This document shows, one piece after another, positions 13,201 to 23,900 of a DNA stretch of 64,000 nt. The stretch covers positions 8,153,001-8,217,000 of the forward strand of contig JBBDHG010000019.1 in NCBI GenBank assembly GCA_037951165.1, written 5' to 3'. The notes below the pieces were generated by a model, which saw only the letters and a list, made by a program, of their open reading frames with translations, searched no databases and was not told the DNA's origin. Each line of letters starts with the position of its first letter. Position 1 is the stretch's first letter. Both the position numbers and the translations under genes were made by a program. The DNA comes from Lophius americanus. Lineage: Eukaryota > Chordata > Actinopteri > Lophiiformes > Lophiidae.

Positions 13201-14459
13201 TGTCTATATTATTAGCATTTAAAATCTCTTACGTGTAAAAAAAAAAAAGAAAAAAGGATAAATATAAGCCTGTCTTAAACTCAAGCTGCTTATTTATTCC
13301 AGCAATTTGAGAAAAATAAAAATGCTGGAGTTGTACTTCTTATCCTTTATAATGAGAACTACACGTTTCCTCTGGCTCTCTGCATTGCAAGTGTAATTTC
13401 CAACATGTCCGGTAGGAGGAGCAAAAGATTAAGCATTAATGTCCGTGAGAGGCGAGTGGAGCTCAGACTGACATCAGGGCCAGGATGTAGGATACTGCAG
13501 AAAAGAAAACTCCCATAGGGACGAAACACACTTGGTAAAAACTGCAACTGCATTAATAGTTTCAAATAAATATTTCAATAAACTGTATTTTTGCTATTTG
13601 GCCAAAGCTATGATTTTACACCAGTATCCACAAACCAGAATATAATTATTACCATAACGTTTTGTTGCCATGTAATTGTGCTCCTGAAATATTAATCAAT
13701 AATTCGCAAATAATCCCATCCCATTATCTGGTTTGAATAATGTGTGACAATATTGCCATAATGCCGACATTTACCGAGCTTTCTTAAATTAGTAATCTGT
13801 TAAACAATGATGGAGCATCCTCAACTACCATGAAAATCATTTCAATTTTTTTTCATTTTGACGCAATAATTTCGGAATTCAGAGAGTTAAAAGCGCCCTA
13901 ACGAGAGTGATTCTTCGAGGCGATCCTAAACACTGGTGGTTCCATATAATTAGATGAGTTGTGAAAAGTTTGCAGCAGGTCTGTCTGCCTGCGCGCTGCA
14001 GGAGTGACACGAAGCAGAGACGCTCAGTGGTCTCTGCGGATCCCAACACGTTTGGGAGCAGAGCTGCGAGGCAGCAAAATGTTTGACCTCAGCTTGACTC
14101 CTCGGGCTGCCAGTTAGGCTGCTCCTTGTTTCTTAAAACAGCCCCAGACGAGCAGAGTTACAGGCGCTCACAACGACTTTGGCGCAGATAAGTTTGAAGT
14201 TATTTTATTGTGCTTTATTAAAAAAAAAAAAAAAAAAAATAAATAAAAACATACAAAAAATAAGCAATTTATTTTTCTCACTGAGAAAAAAAAAGTAACG
14301 CAGTGAGGAATAAACATGGTGTGCATGTAATCTCTGCATGGGGTGAGTGTTTGACGCACACAGGGGTTCAACTTTCTCCAAATTGCGAGTCACAGAAGAG
14401 AGGCCGGTAATAACACTCCCATTAGTTTCAGCAGTCAAACATGTTGTCAATATCCATTC

Positions 14460-14720
14460 AGCTCTTTGAATTTAATACCCGCTGATTTTACTGAAACCGC
14501 TCCGTGTTGCCGTCACTGCAAAGCGGATTAATCAGGAATGACGTGATATGCCCCTCTGCTCTCTTTCAGGGAGCCCAAATGTGCTGACCCTCAGGAAAGA
14601 ACCTCTGCACGAGAGAAAGTGGAGCTCCAGTTTGCTTTTTATAGACGTTAATTGCGTGAGCTTAATTGCTTTATAATACATTTGTGGTTATTTTACAACG
14701 GTCAAGTGATGATTTAGTCG
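14460..14720. promoter_or_regulatory. Candidate upstream regulatory element
   Basis: Non-repetitive, about 3.3 kb upstream of the meis1 ATG. It contains GCGGATTAATCAG at about 14523-14535 and two TTAATTG sites at 14648-14654 and 14662-14668, 14 bases apart. Chosen by eye; conservation was not tested. Confidence 0.3.
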
Positions 14721-15821
14721 CTTTTCATGTTCATTTAGCTTTGCTTTTTTTTCCCCTCAATGGCCCCTTATTTTTTGTGTGCCTTGTGGTGCAGCGAGCT
14801 ATTTAATCCTGTTTGTATTCCACTGAATCCACAAATTAAGCCGAAAGTGGATTTAAACGGTAGATTAAATATAACTTCACTGTAAGAAAAAAATTGCAGC
14901 GATGTAAAAAGATTTTAAAATGATTTACTTTGTGGGGAAAGCAGAAAAAGAAGCGCCTCTACTTACCCATAAATAACTAACTCGCCGGGCACAAAGCTTC
15001 CCAGTTTTGCTGTAAGATCCGTGCGTAAAAGTCCGTCCGCTGCGTTTCTCCGTGGCTTTTCTGCTATCCGCCCCCCCAGAGAGCCTCACCGGCCGGACTG
15101 CCCAGCTCTCTGGTCGTCATTTCATGCCTGTACATTTTCCTCATCGGATTCCACCGGGCATTTTTTGCCACTGAACAAAATCACCCCGAAAGTGTGAATC
15201 CACATTATCATGATATGACACCATTTTTGGCACCGGAGCAGATGATCGATGACCAGACGCGCCGCACGATGGGAAACTTCAAGCAGTCAGACAGTCACTG
15301 ACCAGCAACGCTTTGTGAGCATAGAAGACAATAGAGCTCATTTACAGTCTGCACTCACATCTGATGGGACGAGAATGATATTAAAAAGTTGGTTAAAGGT
15401 TATCTTCATGTGGATAACCACCACAAAATAACAAGCATATTGGACATTCTGTAAATCCTCTATAGCATGTCCCCTTAAAATTAATCATGCTCATGTAATT
15501 TGTCTAGTCTTTCCAGCACTTTCATTTGGTATGAAACATATAATAAAGATTTATGCAGATTTTGGGGGTAGTTATTAATTAATTAACTTAACCTAAAAAT
15601 ACTTTATGGATTAAATAAATTACATTTGTGCCCATCAATATTCTGGTGGGGAATGAGTGAGTAATAAACGCAGCAAAATATAAAACATTTGGATAACACG
15701 CATCCAAACATTTCTCAATTGTATCATTAGTTTTTTGGATATAAGTCGGGAATCCCAATTTAAAAAAAAATGATACTAGTCAGTTTGTGATTGGGAAATC
15801 ATAAACTAACATATTGACCTC

Positions 15822-15840
15822 ATATATATATATATATGCG

Positions 15841-15897
<57 letters not shown>
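15822..15897. repeat. (TA)n / (CA)n compound microsatellite
   Basis: Two TA blocks separated by GCGGTG, then a short CA block. Confidence 0.95.
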
Positions 15898-16234
15898 AAG
15901 CAGACAATGAAACTATAGTAAGCAGTTAATTTTATTGAGAAAATAAAATTGATTTTAATACCTACAGAAAGTTAATCTATTTGATTTCATGTATTTTCGA
16001 GTATAACTAGTGAATTTTAATCAAAGTATGAGTGGATTTAGAAGAAACGTTTGCGTGCGAGCGTCTCTGTGTAAGTGAGCGAGAGAGAGAGAGGAGTGGA
16101 GGGAGAGAGAGAGATCTTGGTTAAATATTCCGTGTTTTAGTGGACTTACAGCCTGTAGAAGTTGACAGAAAGCACAGTGTGTGTTTTCTACTCTCTGACG
16201 ATGCTTTGTTTTAGAACCTCCTCGCAAATGTGGC

Positions 16235-16400
16235 CTAAAACCAATCAATCATCCCCAGATCGATCATGTGGGGAGCCAATAGGGGGCTCACATCCCTTCG
16301 CCTCTCTGCCATTGGACAGCCCGAGCACACTGGAGCGACCCATTCGGTGCTTCTGCGGGGGAGTGGACGGACGACATGCAAACGGCTATATAGATGTAAA
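16235..16400. promoter_or_regulatory. CCAAT/TATA-like cluster, candidate distal promoter
   Basis: CCAAT occurs at 16241-16245 and 16276-16280, an inverted copy (ATTGG) at 16311-16315, and TATATAG at 16387-16393. The segment is GC-richer than its surroundings. CCAAT boxes about 70-110 bases upstream of a TATA-like box are a plausible promoter layout, about 1.5 kb before the meis1 ATG. There is no direct evidence of transcription. Confidence 0.35.
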
Positions 16401-17574
16401 AGATACTACATTTTAAGAGCAAAGTCACATACGTCAGAATAATTCATTCAGACTGCGACTAGGTGTAAAGATATTAAGTAATTGCACTTCTTTTTCAAGG
16501 AAATTATCAGATCCTGAAATTAATCACCGACGGTTTTCTCAAATAAGTTTAGAAAGTTGTTTCTATCATTTTTATTTTCACTCATTGACGGCAATTATCA
16601 TATTTAGTGACATAGACGTGACCACTGGATGCAAATAGTCTTAATAGAAGTACATTGAAATGTATTAGAGGTTGAAATACTCCTGCAGGACTGCAGATGA
16701 TGGGCTAGAAGCTACCCACAGTGGGCGATGACAAATAAAATGACGCCATAAAACTACTTTCTAATACTTATTTTGATGAGGTCCTTTTTTTTTTGACAAG
16801 TTATGGACCATAACTACAATTCAAATCATAGGCTCCCGGGAACATACCTGAAAAGGTATGGCGTCAGCCTTGGAGTTGGTCAAGTAAACTGTTAATAAAC
16901 TGTTTACAAGCAGAGAGGAGGATGCAGGGCAAGTCGATCCCGCACGCGCCGGCTCCAGTGTCTCAAAACCCTCCGTGAAGAAGCATAAAGTCAGTTTTTC
17001 ATAATGAGACATTAAACTGGAGTCATGAGTGGACGGTCTGTGTCAGTCCCTGTGTTGTTCCTGCTCGCCGTCTGACTTGCTGGGCTCGCTGGGTCCTCTC
17101 TCTCTCTCCCCCCCCTCCCCCCCGCCTCTCCGCGCGACTTGCTGCAGCCCGGTGCGTTGTGTAAGACGCGACCTGTTATGGCCACCACTACTTCCGGGTT
17201 TCGGCAGTCTGGTCCAGATCCTCCGCTCCTCCTCAGCTCAAGACACACATCCATTGTACACAAACGGGCAGGCGGCTCATGCATACACACGCGCACACAC
17301 ATACAGACACATACACACGCATATATATGCATCGATCGTGGCTCCTTTAAGAAAGCCTTAGCCAGAATTATCACCCCACCTCCTCTTGATCTCCTCTAGA
17401 CGCTTTTGCATAAGAAAATCAAGCCGGGAGCCGAGAGTGATCAAAGAAAAGGAGAGGAGAGCTGCTTCATTTTTTAACTGTGACTGTGACCATTAACGTT
17501 CTGGTGGTGCCGTACCCGTGGAGGCGCGCGTCGGACCATCATTCATCCGGTACTTTTGACAAGTCCTCGCGCTT

Positions 17575-17584
17575 TGACTGACAG
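17575..17584 (+). promoter_or_regulatory. PBX/MEIS-like composite site in promoter
   Basis: TGACTGACAG differs by one base from the known PBX-MEIS composite TGATTGACAG and contains the MEIS core TGACAG. It lies about 310 bases upstream of the meis1 ATG. Autoregulation is an inference. Confidence 0.4.
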
Positions 17585-17602
17585 GCGGAGTGGCAAAAAG
17601 CC

Positions 17603-17626
17603 ATGAGAGTCGCCAGTTCTGTCTGA
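17603..17626 (+). other. Candidate short uORF in the meis1 leader
   Basis: ATG at 17603 opens a seven-residue frame (MRVASSV) that stops at 17624-17626, about 270 bases before the meis1 ATG. I see no other ATG between it and the main start. The ATG has G at -3 and A at +4. It matters only if transcription starts upstream of it, which is unproven. Confidence 0.35.
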
Positions 17627-17894
17627 GAGGCTGTTTTATTTTCACGCTGGTTTTGGAAAAGGAGCCTGGTGCCGCTGCCCCGAGGATAGCCGAGGACCTA
17701 TTTGCCGCGCCTGGGCTAGACTTGTGCAGAGAGCGGGGTCTTGGCTTTACTGTACGGTGGAAAAAAACGGCATACGGGATTGTGGCAGAGACATCTCCCC
17801 CTTTATTTGGATTTTCTTTCTTCATTTCGTCTCCACCCTGGCCTCAGAGGGGATTTATCTAAACTGAAAGGACGACCAGGGAGTCAGGAGGGTT

Positions 17895-17906
17895 ATGGCG
17901 CAACGG
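17895..17906 (+). CDS. meis1: meis1 coding exon 1 (MAQR)
   Basis: This short coding exon reads M-A-Q-R, the invariant start of Meis proteins. It is followed directly by a GTACGT donor in phase 0. The ATG has G at -3 and G at +4, a good vertebrate initiation context. It is too short to appear as an open reading frame by itself. It is fixed by the exon 2 acceptor, which begins with the Tyr codon that follows MAQR in the family. The 5' untranslated part of the exon extends upstream, but its start cannot be read from the sequence. Confidence 0.92.
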
Positions 17907-20900
17907 GTACGTAGGGCAATCCCCCCGTAAAGTTTCTTCAAGTATGCTGTGCCTTCATGCGATCCTCCACTGTAACGTGGCTTAATGACACACATACCCA
18001 CACGGACACGCACTCGCAGCGAAAGTTTACCCGGTCTTCTTCACGCGGGGAGACACTATTTAATTTTTGGAGTCTTTTGGCACGATATTACGCACGGCCG
18101 CTCCGCAAACCGTCCCGCTGAGGGACAGTGGAAGCGTGATCACATCTCACATCGGCTGTGTTTTTTAGATTAGTTATGACAGGCCAGTTACTGGAAGCAA
18201 AATGGGGGAGGGCATAACGGCAAAACAAATCTCAACATTTTCCCTCTGACTGTTCCGTCAAGATTCCACAGGAGAATTTAGATGCAAAACGGCTGCATCC
18301 CTTGGATTTACAGCGCCACATGTGCTAAAACATGCAAAATTAGGAAAAAGCCACTGAGACAGTTTATTAGTCATGAGGTGATGACAAACGTTTTTGATAC
18401 ACCCACTCCGCGAATAACTGAAAATAGAGGCTGTGGTCTTAACTGGGAGAGCAAACCGACTAAAGTCAGACGTTAGGGACACATCTTAGTTTGGAACTCG
18501 CGTTGCACCGCGCTGGGGTTTGCACCCCTTTGCCTTGAGGTCGGAAATGTGATAATGCTTTTGTGTTCTCTCCCCGGGACTTGTTTGTCATTTGCGGGGA
18601 CTACTATCAATAATTCAAGCCTCTTTTTAATCAGTCAGTTGACCGGAGATAAAAGCTGCTTTTTAGGATTTGGGAAATTAGAATCAGTTCTAAATTATAT
18701 CCTGATGTTTAGGAACTATGCAAGGAAAGCAATCTGAAGACAGGACTGCATGTGGAAAAGTTTTAATATCCAGCTTTAGTTTAACATTGTATGAAAAACA
18801 AAACATGCGTCCACTTGCTTTTTGTTGCACGCGCTAATCACAGTGTTTGTTGGGTAATTACGTGCTGCGCCGTTGTGATCTTTTAAAATGAGAAAAAAAC
18901 ACTGCAAATAATAAGTTCAACGTCCTTGCTGTTGCACAGAGTGAGAACACCGGACTGATTGTATAAAATCAAATTACTACCTGGTTAATGTTTGAAAAAA
19001 ACTGAACTGGTTCAACTTTTCCTACCGTTATTAAGACCACATGTAATAATTCCTTCTTATACTATGAATATATTGCCTACAAGTGTCATTGGGAAAAAGG
19101 TCTAGGGCAAATATAGTTTTCAATTCATGATAAATGCTGCAGCGTAAACAAGATCCTGTCAAACAGATCAGCTGTTCAAAATGAACTTTTAAAAGTCCAT
19201 CAGAAATTAAAACCACTGGTTGAAATGATTCCTGTTATTTCACGTGTGTCAGGGGTCTGAGGGAAATCAGAGAAAAAACACATTTGGGCAAAGGCAAAAG
19301 TTGGAACATGTCGACTTCATTTGGAAATTATTTAAATTTTAACTTCAGGTTTTACTCGAGGCGACAAATAAGACAGTTAATTTAAATAACCTGCTCCTGA
19401 TTTGTGGTGTTAAAGCAAAGTTATTAGCAGACTTTGAGACATTCTTTGCATGAATATTCACTGTAGCCACGGATGTTTGTTGTGTGCAGTACGAAGACTT
19501 GCCCCACTACGGGATGGACGGGGTGGGCATCCCGACCACTATGTACGGAGACCCGCACGGAGCCCGGTCCATGCAGGCGGTGCACCTCAACCATGGACCC
19601 CAGCTGCACTCCCACCAGTACCCGCACACCGCCCACACCAACACCATGCCTCCCAGCATGGGCTCCTCTGTCAACGACGCTCTCAAGAGAGATAAAGACG
19701 CTATATACGGGTAGGTGCAAGCCTCCGGTCCACCGGGAAACCTTCTCTCTGGCTGGGAGACGTGCATCCAGGCCTGAAGGGGCCACACTGTGTAGCCTAA
19801 CGAGAGCAGAGTCACTACCGTGGGGTGTTAAACACCGGATCCATCCCGGGAATGGCCGTGTCTCGTAAAGTGTTCCAACTTGAGCTCAAACTTCAGAGGC
19901 TCGGGGAAAGAGAGCGACTTCATCCTTTTTGTTCCTCATTATTTTTTGCACAATCCGAATTTCTGTGATTTCAAATATTTATGTTGGATAAACAATTTGA
20001 CAAACTCGGTTTTGAATAAAAATAATATTAAGGCCCGCATGCAGCCTCTAAAAAGCTCTGTTATTATGATCTAACATATAATTATACTCTTAAACAATAA
20101 TGAGGTGTGCTAAACTTTCATTTAAATATCCTGCTACGTTTTAGTATCCAGCTTACTCCCAACCTTTGAAGTCTTATTCTGTATAATGAGCCAAAAATAA
20201 TTACTTCCACACTGTAAAGCATTATAATTATTTGTATTAAATGTCCCACTCTGCAGAAAAAATTAAACTTTATTAATGCTTACAGTAAATTCCACACATT
20301 CAGTGAATTTATTCATTTCAATATCGCAATAATAAAAATTAAAATCTTATCTCATCCCAGCAACTCTGATCACACTGACATAACTTTCAGCATCAGACTG
20401 CACACATTTACACTGATAACTTCCGCAGCCCATTTTTGAGGGGTTTTCAGACGCACCCGGGATTCAAACGTAGACTTGTGCAAGACATGATCTGACTTAC
20501 TTTAAAGCTTTTACGCCATTAGCCACACCTAAATTTAATCACGGAGTATGCAGCCTTCCTCTGAGCCTCTGCATAATATAATATAATAGCGTGGACCGCG
20601 GCAGCAGTCCCCACGGGCGAGTTGTTGGAGATGGCTGGCTAAATCTAACCCAGAATAGTCTTGACCCCGGCGCTGTTCTCTCTGCTGACATTTGCTATTG
20701 TGTGTGCTCCCATGCAGGCACCCCCTGTTCCCCTTGCTTGCACTGATTTTTGAGAAATGTGAACTAGCGACTTGCACCCCCAGAGAGCCCGGGGTGGCAG
20801 GAGGAGACGTCTGTTCATCAGAATCCTTCAATGAAGACATAGCTGTGTTTGCAAAACAGGTCAGGAAAGTTTGACGGTGTTTTGGATGTGCATGCTCGGG

Positions 20901-23900
20901 CTGGTTGAGCCCTTCGCTTGCATGTATAAAGTGCGGAGCTCTGGCTTCTTTGCTTCAGTTTAGGAAATTAAAATGGATTTTAAAAAAACAACAACAAATT
21001 GCTAATTTTATGAGATACGTCTGCTGTGTATTACTTATGAGTTATGATATTATTATGGCGGTACTTGCATTAAACGTTTAATTTCACGTTATACACACGT
21101 CTATAACTATGTTGTAAACCAATCAATGTTTTTCTTTTAGATTCGGGCAGAAAAGCCTTTATTTTCATCAAATCCAGAATTGGATAATCTGGTAAGATAC
21201 ATTATATTTTTACATGGTAAATATATTCTATGCTGTGAGAATCTCCTTAAATAAACCAGATGTTGTTTGTTTGTTTATTGGCGACCTGCAGATGTGTTTT
21301 TGGAGGAAGTGTTGCTCGCCTTTTTTTTTTTTAGAGCAGTCTGATATCATGAAGGCTCACGGTTTAATGTGTAGATGTTGCCTACATTTCTACGAAACAC
21401 TTCAGAAATGTTTGGAAAGTTTTTTGTGTTTATACTTCTCATGTTGGGTCAGTCTAATACGTGAGCCAGCTCCCCCAAATTAAAGTAAGACCCAACTTTA
21501 ATGTCAGTTTCACTTAAAATCAATACATATTCCTTCATCTGCAGATACTTGTTTGGAGCTAAAAACATGCATGTTTAATATCAAGTTATATGAGCAGCTC
21601 ATATAGTAATATTGATATTTTGATTTTTTCAGATGATTCAAGCCATTCAAGTTTTACGATTTCATCTTCTGGAACTTGAGAAGGTAATGTTATTTCCACC
21701 GTTCAGTCCTGTTTGCCATATCAGACCTATGGATTGTATTTGGGGAAAATGTGTTTTTGCAAGTCGGTTGTAATTAGCGTCAAAATCAATCACCGAGCCG
21801 CCGCTCTTCTGCGTTTAATCACGACGCAAGCTGTTAGAGCACAGAATGTCTCTGTGTCCAAATCTCCTGCGCGCTTTAATGAAATTTAATACTGGCAGAA
21901 ATTATCAGCAAGGTGAAACAATTGATGTTTGCAGAAATGATTCTTTGTGAAGGGCAAAAGGCGAGCAGTCATCTGTCGATGGCTCTGATTGGTCTGCGCA
22001 TCAGGTGGATATGCTTTCAATTTTAACCCAAACTTTAACGAGCTGCTAAAAGTTTGAGTTTGTAAAGCGTGTCTTTCATGCCCTGCCTTCCCTTACATCG
22101 AACTCAAACGCCTGCTGTGAAGAAGTCTAGTTCCATGCAAATTTTCTCTGCTCCTCTGGCATTGCTGTTTCTCAGGCGGTGGCATGTGGCACCAGCACTG
22201 ATGATGTAATAAATAGCCGAAATTAAACAGTTTACCTGAAGTGTCAGTCAAGCGCGTCACCCTGATCTAATGGCCACTACCCGGGACTCTGATGATGAAT
22301 TTAACACGGGTGTTGAGTGTGTTGTAACCCCTGAGCCTTCTTGTCACCGTCAATTTTCAACGACATCTCTATTTTGAGAGGAGAATAAAATAAAGTAACA
22401 ACAGTGAGGATGGAACGTGTTTACCGTCATAGCCACACGACAAGATGAGTCCAACGTAATCTTATTTTAACCTGTATAATGTACAAAGCTGCAATAAGAT
22501 TAATAACTTTTTGGTGGCTATATGAATAAGCAGAATCTAAGTGTTTGATTATTTTCAGCCGCGTATTTCTTGCGTCAAATCCATTGTGCGGTTTAATTAT
22601 TACGTCACAACTTTAAAACGGTTTTTTTTAAATTGCCCTTAATAATAGCACAGTTTTTTTTTTTAAAGGTTTTTGCATACGTCTCTGTTGTATGATGATG
22701 ATGATGTCCCTTTTGGCGCGTGTGTGATCCCCCTGCCTCCCCTCTCTCCCTCTGAAGGTGCACGAGCTGTGTGATAATTTCTGTCACCGGTACATCAGCT
22801 GCCTGAAAGGCAAAATGCCCATCGACTTGGTAATAGACGACAGAGAGGGCGGCTCCAAATCAGACAGCGAAGAAATCACAAGATCATCGGTGGCCCTTGA
22901 TCAGGTAGGCTTACGTCGCTCCTGTAGTGCGCACGCGCGCGCGCGTGTGTGTTCTCCCGGCCGGCTATTTAGATATTCTGGGTCACTTCTCGGCTGTGCT
23001 GTTATTTGCATATAATTAAGGCCGTTTGACATTCCATCCATCGGAATGAAAAAAATCTGAATAATGTTGCTATTATGGGCCTATTAAGGCGTGAACTCGG
23101 AACCGACCTGGGAAGATTAGCACGAAAAAAGCCTCGCCGTAAACTTGACCTGCTTCGTGTCGATTGTAATTTAGTGCCTCTCTCCACTTTTTCCTCTTTT
23201 CTTTTATTTCGAAGCAAACCGCAGTCAGCTGCTCTCCCGCGCAGTCCAGGAGGGTGCAACAGCGCAGCAGGCTGTATAGGGTGCACGCACAGTTATAGGT
23301 GCCTCGGTTTCTCCACTGTGGCGTTCACGCTTCATTGCACGTCTTGTCAGTATTTTTCCTCAGACATGAGTGCACATTGCTTATCGGGACCCCTCGTCTC
23401 CTCCTCCTTTATTTCGCTCAGAGCGCCCAGATTTAACACCAATAAGTAGGTTTATATTTGAGAGCTATAGCAGAAGCGGGTATTAAAGGTAGATTAGGGA
23501 GTGTTGCCTTTTGTGCCGATATCAGAGATAACCGCAGCCTTCATTATGTGCTCCACTGACTGCTGGAACTCCGGGGACATTGCGGCGCGCGCGCAGGCAT
23601 GACCCTAATGGTCCACACACTGTCGTTAAATAATGATAACAGCAACCGATGATTAAAATTATGCAAAACTGGATTTTTCGACCATTAATAGCTCGAGCCA
23701 TTTGTGCAGCAGAGACGGTTGCAGGCTATGAGACCATGTTTCAATAATGTCTCTGTAAGTTGGACTATCCCAGAGTTAAGATTAGTGGCTAGCGATGAGG
23801 GAAAGGAAATCAAGTGTCCAAATTAAAGGGATTAGTTGAATTGTCCGACATGAAAAGTAATGAAGCGATCAGGCTAAATAATTTAAATCCAAGGACTTCC

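Larger units (their letters stand above)
1..16234. other. Upstream non-coding DNA
   Basis: I find no supportable gene. Open frames are short, lack recognisable domains, and many are translated CA/GT repeats. Contents listed separately: GA, CA/GT and AT microsatellites, a LINE fragment, a MITE candidate, hairpins at 2475-2516 and 10280-10318, and a LINE-type tail. Segments near 6120-6260, 13820-14000 and 14460-14720 look non-repetitive and motif-rich. Confidence 0.7.
16930..18140 (+). promoter_or_regulatory. meis1: CpG-rich meis1 promoter and 5' leader region
   Basis: CpG dinucleotides are far denser here than in the flanks, by eye, and the region surrounds the start codon at 17895. It contains an ETS-type ACTTCCGGG at 17190-17198, a C-rich tract at 17108-17126 and a PBX/MEIS-like TGACTGACAG at 17575-17584. 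No clear TATA box lies near the start codon, which fits a CpG-island promoter. The transcription start is not visible in sequence. Open frames on both strands here are compositional. Confidence 0.6.

Noticed and set aside
17590..17862. 90-codon frame in the meis1 leader
   Set aside because: It needs a non-ATG start; the internal ATG at 17603 is in a different frame and gives only a 7-codon uORF.
22758..23015. Extension of exon 6 to an 85-codon frame
   Set aside because: Family alignment and the GTAGGC donor end the exon at 22904; the remainder is intron.
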